Assembly: GCA_014218235.1 (NCBI GenBank)
Contig: CM024766.1
Location: 74,017,207 to 74,081,206, forward strand
DNA: 64,000 nt
Direction of reading: 5' to 3'
Source of the DNA: Colocasia esculenta
Lineage: Eukaryota; Streptophyta; Magnoliopsida; Alismatales; Araceae
Shown: piece by piece, positions 55,325 to 64,000 of the stretch
How positions within the stretch are numbered: the first letter of the stretch is position 1
How the letters are laid out: the number at the start of each line of letters is the position of its first letter
Translations under genes and position numbers: made by a program
Notes under the pieces: model-generated
Told to the model about the DNA's origin: nothing
Seen by the model: only the letters and a program-made list of their open reading frames with translations
Databases searched by the model: none

Positions 55325-56640
55325 GTCCGGCACACGTGAAGAGTGTGGACGTCGTGTTCCTGGACGAGGTCGCTTAGGCACTCTCCACGAACTGAAAGAC
55401 GACATCCGATGTGATTTGAAGGCGTGTTCGCTCTGGCACACGTGAGGAACATGGACGTCATGTTCCTGGACGAGGTCGCTTAGGTACTCTCCACGAACTG
55501 AAAGACGACGTCCGACGTGATTTGAAGGCGTGTTCGCTCCAGCACACGTGAGGAATGTGGACATCATGTTCCTGGACGAGGTCGCTTAGGCACTCTCCAG
55601 AAACTGAAAGACGACGTCCGACATGATTTGAAGGCGTGTTCGCTCCGGCACACGTGAAGAGCGTGGACGTCATGTTCCTGGACGAGGTCGCTCAAGCACT
55701 CTCCACGAACTGAAAGACGACGTCCGACGTGATTTGATGGCGTGTTCACTCCACCACATGTGAAGAGCGTGGACATCGTGTTCCTGGATGAGGTCGCTTA
55801 GGCACTCTTCACGAACTGAAAGACAAAGTCCGACGTGATTTGAAGGCGTGTTCACTCCGGCACACGTGAAGAGCGTGGACGTCATGTTCCTGGACGAGGT
55901 CGCTCAGGCACTCACCACGAACTGAAAGAAGACGTCCGACGTGATTTGATGGCGTGTTCACTCCGGCACACGTGAAGAGCATGGACGACGTGATTCTGGA
56001 CGAGGTTGCTTAGGCACTCTCCACAAACTGAAAGACGACGTCTGACGTGATTTGAAGGCGTGTTCGCTCCAGCACACATGAGGAACGTGGACGTCATGTT
56101 CCTGGATGAGGTCGCTTAGGCACTCTCCACAAACTGAAAGATGATGTCCGACGTGATTTGAAGGCGTGTTCGCTCTGGCACACGTGAAGAGTGTGGACGT
56201 CGTATTCCTGGACGAGGTCGCTTAGGCACTCTCCACGAACTGAAAGACGATGTCCGACGTGATTTGAAGGCGTGTTCGCTCCGGCACACGTGAAGAGCGT
56301 GGACGTCATGTTCCTGGATGAGGTCGCTCAGGCATTCTCGACGAACTGAAAGACGACGTCCGACGTGATTTGAAGGCGTGTTCACTCCGGTACACGTGAG
56401 GAACATGGACGTCATGTTCCTGGACGAGGTCACTTAGGCACTCTCCAGAAACTAAAAGACGATGTCCGACGTGATTTGAAGGAGTGTTCGCTCCGGCACA
56501 CGTGAAGAACTTGGACGTCATGTTCCTAGATGAGGTCGCTCAGGCACTCCACGAACTGAAAGACGACGTCTGATGCGATATGAAGGCAAATTTGCTCTGA
56601 CACACGTGATAGATGTGGAGGTCCGTTCACTGGACAAGGT
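55325..56640 (-). repeat. 106-bp minisatellite, right arm (about twelve copies)
   Basis: Units start at near 106-bp intervals (for example 55458, 55564 and 55670) and contain GTTCCTGGACGAGGTCGCT and GTGATTTGAAGGCGTGTTCG. As 106 is not a multiple of three, overlapping 70-codon frames appear in all phases and are not genes. Confidence 0.95.
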
Positions 56641-58114
56641 CGCTTGGACTCTTCAGGAACGAAGAAACGACGATTGTGTTACCTGACTTTTCTTTTCGAG
56701 TCATAGAGGTCAGATCCGACCTCGAGAATTGACCTTATTTCAGCAATCATAGAGGTCAGATCCGACCTCGAGAATTGACCTCATTTCAGCAGTCATAGAG
56801 GTCAGATCCGGCCTCGAGAATCGACATGTTCAAGTCATAGAGGTCCGAGCTGACCTCGAGAATTGACGTACCTTCAGCAGTCATAGAGGTCCGAGCTGAC
56901 CTCAAGAATTGACATCTTCAGTAGTCATAGAGGTCCGAGCTGACCTCAAGAATTGACATACCTTCCGTAGTCATAGAGGTCCGAGCTAACCTCAAGAATC
57001 CAAGTCATAGAGGTACGAGCTGACCTCAAGAATTGACATCTTCAGTAGTCATAGAGGTCCGAGCTGACCTCAAATTGACGTACCTTCAGTAGTCATAGAG
57101 GTCCGAGCTCCGAGCTGACCTCAAGAATTGACATATCTTCAGTAAGTGTATGAGCCGACCTCAAGAGTACAAGGCCGCTTCAGCATTCGTAAAGATTGAT
57201 CAACAGGGTGACTCGACTCTGAGCGGGTCATGTGGTCTAGCGGAACCACGTGGCCAGACACGTGCTTTCGGCGAAGAGATTCAGCTTCACCTCGGCCTGA
57301 GCCCGATGTGAACCTGGGGGGCCAATGATACAGGAACATCCCGGCAGGTCGGCTGCCCTCCAGGTCGGCCGCCCCCAGTGAGAGAAACCCCATCAGCTCG
57401 GATATAGCTGACCTCATCAGCTCGACCAGAAGCCCATCAGCCAGAAGCCCATCAGCTCGGATATAGCTGACCTCGTCAGCTCGGCCAGAAGCCCATCAAC
57501 TCGGCCAGAGACCTCACCAACTCGGCCAGAGACCTCATCAACTCGGCCAGAGACCTCATCAGCTCAGATATAGTTGACCTCGTTAGCTCAGCCGGAGACC
57601 TCATCAGCTCGAATACAGCTGACCTGATGACCAACATGCTCATGCGTGCCCCCTAACGACCCTCACGTGGTCAACAGGCGAATGAGGTAAGGTCCGAGGA
57701 TCACAGAACCGTCAGCCATTAAGACCACGATCGCCATGACCTGGCAGTACGTACGTGGGCAACTTCAAATCCGACATCAATCGCAGAAACTGTCAGCGAG
57801 ATTGACGGGCTCGTCCAGCTAATGCACAAGTATCCTAACACTATATAAAGGGCAGACGCTCCACAGGCAAAGGTACGTTGTTCTACCCCAGGTTAGGCCA
57901 TTCTGCTGAGCTAGCGACTGGCATGAGCGTCAGAGTGTCTCTCCGCCGAGGCCTCTCGGTGGGATTTGCAGGTCAGGTCGAGAGCTCGGAATAAGCGTCA
58001 CATGTCGGTCAAGCACGCCTCAGACGGGACTCATCGGCTTGGTCATCTCGGCTCACTCTCCAGCGAGAAGCGCCTCAACGGTCACCTCGGTCTGAGCCGA
58101 CCTATGTTACAACT

Positions 58115-59762
58115 ACATTAACAAAACCATTCCTATTAAAATATTGCAAGGAGTAGCTTTCAATTAGTTAAAACTTGATAGTTTTAGTTCAAACCCTTAT
58201 AATTTTCTTATTTGTGGATTAGCGCCCTCCAATCTACATACCTATTTATAACTACTCAAAATCTCAAATTACTTAGGGTCAAAATCTCAGGTAAGAAAAT
58301 TTTTTCAGGGAAAGCTTTATATAATGACCTATTTAGTATCCCTCAACAACTAATCCTTGAAAATCTTTTATGTATAAAATTCATAGATTTTAATATTCTT
58401 GACAAGATCCCATAAATCATTTTCTTCGATTTCTCTTTTATATAACATTTTTATAAGTGAAACTATAATCTCTACTCTCATCCCTAATACCTATTCTGCA
58501 TTGCCAAATGCCATCTCTAAGGTAGTGCCCGCGACGTCCGGTGCTAAACGGCTAGTCGCCGATGACTAACCAACAATTTAGTAGTGTAATCATAAGTTGA
58601 GCTCAATTTTTCAGTTGATATTGGATCAAGGTTGTTTGTTAAAGTAGACTAGCTGACTCAACAAAATCTTATGCTCATGATTTAAAGTTGAGCAACTCGT
58701 CTACTCAGCTAACTTAGGATTGTGTATACTATTTATCAAGTATATACAGATAAAAATGTCTAATGGCAGTAGGTGAAACCGTCCATGTATACTTTGATTG
58801 TCCATAAGGTTTAATCTCTCCTAAGATAGGTTTGAAAAAGAAAACCTGTAAGAAAGGCTTGATAAGATAGTGTCTGATATGGAAATTTACAACGATAAAA
58901 GAAGGGCATATAATTAGAACTAGGGTGCATTACTTTTGATTGAGCTCAAACTTAGATGGAACTCAAATTAGTTTCTAATTTCATTCAAAGGGAGCCTTCT
59001 TTCAATAATGAGACCTAGTAAAGTTTGGCCCACTCAAGACATGCCCAAAGCAAAAGTATAGTAGATGGCTTCCAATAGCGACGACCAAGTTAGGGAGGCA
59101 TTTGCTACCTATAGAAAAAAGGTCCTTTTAAGTGACTTCTCTTAGAGGAGTTTATAGAGAAGGTTTACAAAAGAAGCTATGTCCCTAACATTTTTGAAAC
59201 AACAAATAAGAAAAAAAAATCAATTTATAAAAAACGAGAATATATTTACAAAGAAATATGAGTATTGTGATCCCCACATCCTTTTTCTCACCATATTTGC
59301 CACGTGTACCTCTACCCTTCAATTCGAGGGTAGATAACGGGGCTTAATAACATAAGGTTGTTAATCGCATACACAGAGGGATCAAACTTGAGTTACACCC
59401 TTCAGACAAGAGTGGCATGCAATGGTGGCATTATTCATCAGAAATAAAAATGCTATTGTGCCGTTTTCTTTTTTTTAACCTCTCTTTGCCATGCTTAATT
59501 ACCTGAAGCGTTGGATTTGTAATCGGTTGGTCAAGGTGATTAATTTAAATGTGATACTCTATAGTCAAGAGTACTAAACCTAACTTAAGGGAAAGAAGTT
59601 CACATAAAGATTGTCAAAAACTTACTACATTCTAAGATTGCTCTATAGAAAATATATAGATATATGATACGATATAATATCTATCTTTATTATTATATAA
59701 TCTTAGAATAACTGAATATTTCAAGTATATTTATTCCATCATGTCTACAAATAACAATAGTC
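58115..59762. other. AT-rich spacer, nothing recognised
   Basis: No ORF over 70 codons with a domain, no repeat edge and no RNA gene recognised. Confidence 0.5.
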
Positions 59763-60157
59763 GGGCAAGTTTGATAACTAGATAAGTTATCTGTAAGGCG
59801 GATATCCGCTGATAAGATAACCTATGATAGTTGTCCTTTATTTTGCTGCAACATTTGGAGATATGATAACTTTGTCACATCGATCACTTTATGTCATATC
59901 ATGATTATTAATAAAATAACTTTATATCACATATCAAGGTCATTAATAAGATTTATCTTCACTTTAAGATGTTTTGAGCCCCTTATAAGCCCATATAACT
60001 TTATCAGCTAAAAAATGGGAGTTAGACTTATCACCAATAAGTGCTGATAAGTGTCTGATAAGTTATTTAGTTTACTAAAATGACAGAACAATTATCAGGG
60101 CTAATAAACAACTTTTATCAGGGGTCATCAGGACTTATTTGGTTATCAAACATGCCC
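59763..60157. mobile_element. MITE, 395 bp
   Basis: Inverted ends of 24 bases (GGGCAAGTTTGATAACTAGATAAG and the complement of CTTATTTGGTTATCAAACATGCCC) match at 21 positions. The interior is AT-rich and non-coding, with repeated GATAACTT/GATAAG words. The target duplication is unclear, so the superfamily is open. Confidence 0.7.
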
Positions 60158-60543
60158 AACTGACTAACTGTATTCATAAATATAAATTGTTAGATCTACG
60201 AATTACTTCTTTTTAATTTGTAGCCATTAGGCTAATTATAACTAGCTATATATACCTCATTAACTATGACCATGTTTAACCCCTCCTCTCTCACCCCATT
60301 CTTACGTTGAGAGCCATTATCTGAGGTGCTGTTTGGTATGGGGATAGAAAAAATGGGGATGAAGGTAAATTAATTTGGGGATAAGTTATCATCATCTTTA
60401 ATCCACTTGTTGTTTGGTATTTTCAGGGATAGACTTTTGAAGATAACCACATCCTTCGTTTGGTAGAAATGATGTTAGTGTTCAGATAGAATATTTATTT
60501 TTTACCATTATGCTCTCTTCATTTGGTAGAAATGATGTTAATG
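60158..60543. other. Spacer with possible second MITE, target of element E
   Basis: GTGCTGTTTGGTATGGGGATAG at 60329 resembles a MITE end. The phrase TTTGGTAGAAATGATGTTA is repeated at about 60460 and 60523. Element E is inserted directly after the second copy; the right part lies outside the window. Confidence 0.4.
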
Positions 60544-62333
60544 TGTTGAACTATTCTTATATTCTATCCTTTTATTTTGGTGATAACAAAACTCATAATT
60601 ATCATAAATATCATTAATATCATTTTAAACATAATTATTATATTTTTCATCGCATGCTACTTCGTCATATCTGATCTATATGAATGTCCTACTCCGACTC
60701 CTGAAAAGTTGAAGTAGTCCTTACTCCAACTCTCAAGAAGTCGAAGTAATCAGTCCAACTCTGACTCCTAGACAGTCGAAGTGGTACATCGATTACTGTT
60801 TTAATGTCACATCGATTATTGAACATTATACATCGATTACTATTTTAATATCACATCGATTGCTATACAAACACATCCATTACAGTTCACGTAAACATCG
60901 ATTACTATTATAAATCAAACATCGATTACTTCATTTAAACATCAATTGCTCCTTAAACATCGATTGCTCTTCATTTAAACATCAACTACCTTTATGAAAC
61001 ATCAATTGCCTCTACATTTCAAACCTTTAAAAATATCTTTGGCACCCAAATGAAAATTTAAATGTATTTTATTATTTCTCTGATTGAAGATCTTTTTGCC
61101 TGTCTCATAGGATCTCTTCCTTCCTGCAAGAAAGAAAAAGATCTTTCTACTATTTCTAGTGATTAGCAGGAAATATGGATAGAAGGCAAAAGAGGTACGG
61201 GCCATCTGACAAAAGACCTATAGAGTCTAAACATCTGCCTTGTATTTAATATTTGTAAGTTATCTTCTACTCATAGTCAACATCTTTGACCTACTGCTGG
61301 CATCCTTGGAAGTGCGCACCAATTGGAACATCTTCCTCCATTCCAAGTAGTCAGTAGGCACAAGAAGGAAGCCGTTAGACTCAAAGGAAGTGAGAAGAAG
61401 AAGAAAAGAGCCAAGGAACTCCAACGGCCATATGTCGACGGATCTGTTCAAGATGCTCCATAAAATGGAGAAGCAAAAGAAAAAGAAATAGAGTGCGAAT
61501 CTGAAGATCATTTAAGGAGTGTACATCTAGTGAGCATCCAACTCTATACACACTCAAAGCAAAAAGGAAGAGAGCTCGAGCCCATTCAAGCTGAAGCATT
61601 AAAGATGTCTTCCTTCTTCCTCATTCTCTCTCTATGTGTCTCTGTGTATTTGAGAGAGAGAGAGCTGGGGGTTTAGCCTAAAGAGGGTCTTGTCTTGTAA
61701 ACTCTTTCATTCTTAGGCTCAGTCTTAGATCAAGCATTTCATTATTTATCTTAAGCTTGATCTAGAGGCTTCAGGTCCTAGCTTTTGTGTTCAGAAGTGT
61801 TATTCTTCGGTTAGAAGAGAAGGCTTGTTGTACAAGCATTCCCCTTGATTAGAAGGGAAGACTATCTTGCACCTGGTGGTGACCATCTTGGGTCTGTACT
61901 AGTGTTCCCCTTGTTTGAAGGGAAGACCTACTAGGGTGTGTACCAGTGAGTTGCTTCTGAGCTGGTAAAAGAAGCACTTGGCTGAGGTGAAACAGTGGGT
62001 TTCCTTCTTACCCGAAAAGAGAAGAAGACTAGCTGGGGTGTTGGGTGTTGTATGCCCCTTGTTTAAGGGAAGACCAATGTTACTTTGTGGTTAATAAAAT
62101 CCCAAAAGTTTGCTTGGGGACTGGACGTAGAACTTTCATTTGAAAGGCCGAACAAGGATAAATCTTTTTGTCCCTTGTGTGCTTGCTTCCGCACTTAACT
62201 TCCATTGCACATGTTTATTTATAGTAACCAAATATTTTCAAGTGGTGATTTTTGTTTCAGCTTTCAGATTTCGTATTCACCCCCCCCCCCCCCTCTAGGT
62301 TAGTCTTGCTACCAACTGTACGTGGGACAACAA
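60544..62333 (+). repeat. E 5' LTR
   Basis: 1790 bp. It holds the ATCGATT boxes, a run of GTT(A)TTCCCCTTG-type elements around 61790-62080 and a 17-base poly-C tract (62279-62293) before the 3' end, as in B, C and D. Confidence 0.85.
60780..60975 (+). repeat. ACATCGATTACT box array in the E LTR
   Basis: About eleven copies of ACATCGATTAC or close variants (several decayed to ACATCAATTGC) at 15-30 bp spacing, with AGTCGAAGT words just before (60710-60782). It is the counterpart in position of the arrays in B, C and D. Confidence 0.9.
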
Positions 62334-62334
62334 G

Positions 62335-62346
62335 TGGTATCAGAGT
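62335..62346 (+). other. E primer-binding site (initiator Met tRNA)
   Basis: TGGTATCAGAGT, one base different from the other copies at the last position. Confidence 0.85.
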
Positions 62347-62397
62347 ATTGGTATCTGAATATTCCAAGAAGATCTAACGATCTCAAAGTAAAGATCA

Positions 62398-63425
62398 ATT
62401 GCAGCTCAAGATTTTGCAAAAGGCCAATCCATCTTCTAGCCTCCTCTATTTGATGGAGTAGACTACCCTTACTGGAAGATAAGGATGGAATTCCTCCTAC
62501 AAGGCTACGACTTCCAACTTTGGAGCATCATAGAAGATGGTGACCTCTAAATATCTAAGCCAAAAGAAGAATGGACAGCTGAAGATAAAAATAAGATTTC
62601 CCTGAATAGCAAGGCCAAAAGCTTCATGTGTTGTGCACTGACAAAATAAGAATTCAATAGAATATCTTCTTGCAAGATAGCAAAAGAGATGTGGGACAAG
62701 TTGAAGCTCACCTATAAAGGAACATACAAGGTTAAAGAAACCAAGATTGATATCTTGGTGACAAAATATGAAAAGTTCAAAATGGACCAAGGTAAGTCCA
62801 TATCTCAGATGTACAATGAGTTTAATGAAATCATCAATAGACTTGCATGTTTGGGTAAGAAGTACAGCCAGGGAGACATAGTCAGAAAGATCTTAACATC
62901 TCTCTCAAAGGAGTGGACTCCAAAGGTTACTGCCATAGAAGAAGCTAATGACCTCTCCACAATGACATTTGAAAAGCTCATTGGATCTCTCATGGCTCAT
63001 GAGATCAACATGGAGAGATTAGGATAAAGTTCTTTCAGAAGAAGGCCAAATAATGCATTCAAGGCTAAGGAGAGCACTTCGGATGAAGCCACTGCCAATG
63101 AGTGCAGTGACAGTGAAGATGAAGGTATCCACTCCAAGTCAATATGAAAGATCTTAGCAAGAAGAAAAGAGAAGAAGAATATAAAGAGAAAAGAGGAGAA
63201 ATACAAGGATTATAAAAGGAAGACCTTCACAGCTATATAGGATAACTCCTCAGACAGCTCAAGCACAGAAGAAGATGAAGAGAATGCCAATCTACTCTTG
63301 ATGAACAAAATAGCAAAAAAGTATTCAAATGGGGTATGGTTAAAGGATGCTAAAAAACATCTGATTAGTGACTACCTACACTTCACTTCATTCCTATCCA
63401 AAGAGGAAGTAGTCATCCTTATTTT
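62398..63425 (+). pseudogene. E gag remnant fused to a protease scrap
   Basis: The start codon is changed to ATT at 62398. Several in-frame stops follow (for example TAA near 62548 and TAA near 62647). The best kept part is 62689-63027, a UBN2 gag stretch with TKIDILVTKYEKFKM and IGSLMAHEINMERLG. After an acidic Ser-rich stretch the frame passes, without the usual zinc knuckles and coiled coil, into about 28 codons (63337-63420, HFTSFLSKEE) that resemble the start of a Copia protease. A large internal deletion is the simplest cause. Confidence 0.8.
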
Positions 63426-63624
63426 TTAGTTTTTGTTTTAAAACTTATATTTCTTTTTGTTTTTTATTCCCTAAATTACAATGCTACTAATATCCTTACA
63501 CGAATTTATGATCAATGTAGGGACACTTCGTAAAGACCTCCCAACAGAACAACAAATGAAAATACAATAGGAGATGTCGACAGACAAGTTGAAGATCGAA
63601 GATTCATCCAGCCACACATCAAGG

Positions 63625-63864
63625 GGAGCCATACACTGAGAGGGAGCCTCACATTTAGGGGGAGCAAACACTAAGGGGAAGCAATAAACAATGACAACAG
63701 TCTCCTTCAAACTCACAGCTTATTGGTAAGATCCTTCCTTTTTGGTTATTGACAAAAAGGGGGAGAGTATTTTTAAACTATGAATTTTATATTTATTTCA
63801 TGATTTGAGTATCTATTGTTAAGAAAATTCACATAAGCTTTGTCATCACCAAAAAGGGGGAGAT
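63625..63864 (+). other. E clustered polypurine tracts
   Basis: Copies of AAGGGGAGC/GAGGGAGC/AGGGGGAGC at about 63623, 63640, 63657, 63674 and 63757, and the final AAAAAGGGGGAGAT (63851-63864) next to the 3' LTR. Confidence 0.85.
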
Positions 63865-64000
63865 TGTTAAACCACTCTTATATTCTATCCTTTTATTTTG
63901 GTGATAACAAAACTCACGATTATCATAAATATCATTAATATCATTTTTAACATAATTATTATATTTTTCATTGCCTGCTACTTCATCATATCGAAACTGT
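63865..64000 (+). repeat. E 3' LTR, first 136 bases
   Basis: TGTTAAACCACTCTTATATTC aligns with the 5' LTR start at 60544 and runs off the window. Confidence 0.9.

Larger units (their letters stand above)
53601..58114. mobile_element. Foldback-type element, 4.5 kb, long composite inverted arms
   Basis: Outer ends are inverted copies (AGTTGTAACATAGGTCGGCTC at 53601 and its complement ending at 58114). Left arm 53601-55265 and right arm about 55325-58114 pair segment by segment: a promoter-like part with CCCTTTATATAGTG, short repeats of CGAGCTGATGGGCTTCTGG, a 280-bp unique block (54310-54590 with 57130-57400), repeats of GAGGTCAGCTCGGACCTC, and a 106-bp minisatellite. No transposase is present. 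A clean target duplication is not visible; ACTGCAGT and ACTACATT beside the ends match at six of eight places. Long arms made of direct repeats are typical of foldback or Mutator-like elements. Confidence 0.75.
60544..64000 (+). mobile_element. E: deletion-derived Sirevirus-like element, gag remnant only
   Basis: 5' LTR 60544-62333 (TGTTGAAC... to ...GGACAACA), primer site 62335, a decayed gag, a protease scrap, clustered polypurine tracts and the start of the 3' LTR (63865), which runs off the window. The interior is only 1.5 kb. The first 136 bases of the two LTRs differ at about ten places or more, so E is much older than D. Confidence 0.85.

Noticed and set aside
55268..56521. Series of 70-105 codon frames on the minus strand
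   Set aside because: All are one 106-bp minisatellite read in shifting phases.
55030..56640. CRISPR-like array
   Set aside because: Units are contiguous tandem 106-bp copies without unique spacers, in plant nuclear DNA.
53601..58114. Pair of LTRs in inverted orientation
   Set aside because: A TATA-like box lies in each arm, but there are no TG/CA edges, primer site or polypurine tract, and the whole arm including minisatellites is inverted.
53593..58122. 8-bp target duplication for the foldback element
   Set aside because: ACTGCAGT and ACTACATT agree at only six of eight bases, not enough to claim.

Overview
This window is nuclear DNA of a flowering plant. It holds nested LTR retrotransposons, a large inverted-repeat element and one interrupted protein-coding gene. 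The gene, a PTST2/PTST3-like (FLO6-like) starch-granule protein on the minus strand, has a GC-rich first exon and AT-rich later exons. That gradient would suit a monocot, but the species cannot be named from the sequence.

Layout. Bases 1-5.5 kb hold the 5' half of a Ty3/Gypsy element on the minus strand (protease start, gag, an extra upstream ORF, primer-binding site, LTR with TATA box). A GC-rich low-complexity tract follows (5.56-6.24 kb), then about 1.9 kb with no recognisable gene. From 8.17 kb to the 100-N gap at 37,700 is a nest four levels deep. A Gypsy-like LTR and leader (G2) holds a solo LTR (8962-10434, TSD CTTGG) and Copia element B. B holds a solo LTR (14428-16194, TSD ATGAT) and Copia element C. 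C is inserted in B's pol at 19441, and its 3' LTR holds Copia element D (19719-25853, TSD GTTCG). B, C, D and a separate element E (60544 to the window end) look like Sireviruses: initiator-Met primer site, poly-C tract near the LTR end, clustered polypurine tracts before the 3' LTR, and arrays of short CG-containing boxes upstream of the LTR TATA box.

C carries gag, protease, integrase, RT/RNase H and an extra 663-residue ORF where Sireviruses carry the so-called envelope-like gene. D keeps one intact gag and no pol, with two 1915-bp LTRs that differ at about ten sites, so it is young. E is an older gag-only deletion derivative.

After the gap come about 1.3 kb rich in GTCGCGAC palindromes, then the PTST-like gene (40,833 to about 52,917, minus). 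Seven exons can be joined with consistent phase and GT/AG borders. Its introns hold a 3063-bp antisense solo LTR built of three repeat arrays (TSD GCCCT), a LINE RT remnant, a SINE-like tail and a GAATCGG/CCGATTC cluster. Bases 53,601-58,114 form a foldback-type element with long composite arms and a 106-bp minisatellite expanded in one arm only. A 395-bp MITE lies at 59,763-60,157.

The features most worth a second look are the family-specific CG-box arrays (also upstream of C's extra ORF and inside its gag), the two gag-only elements, the single-base frame breaks in C, and the intronic hairpin array.
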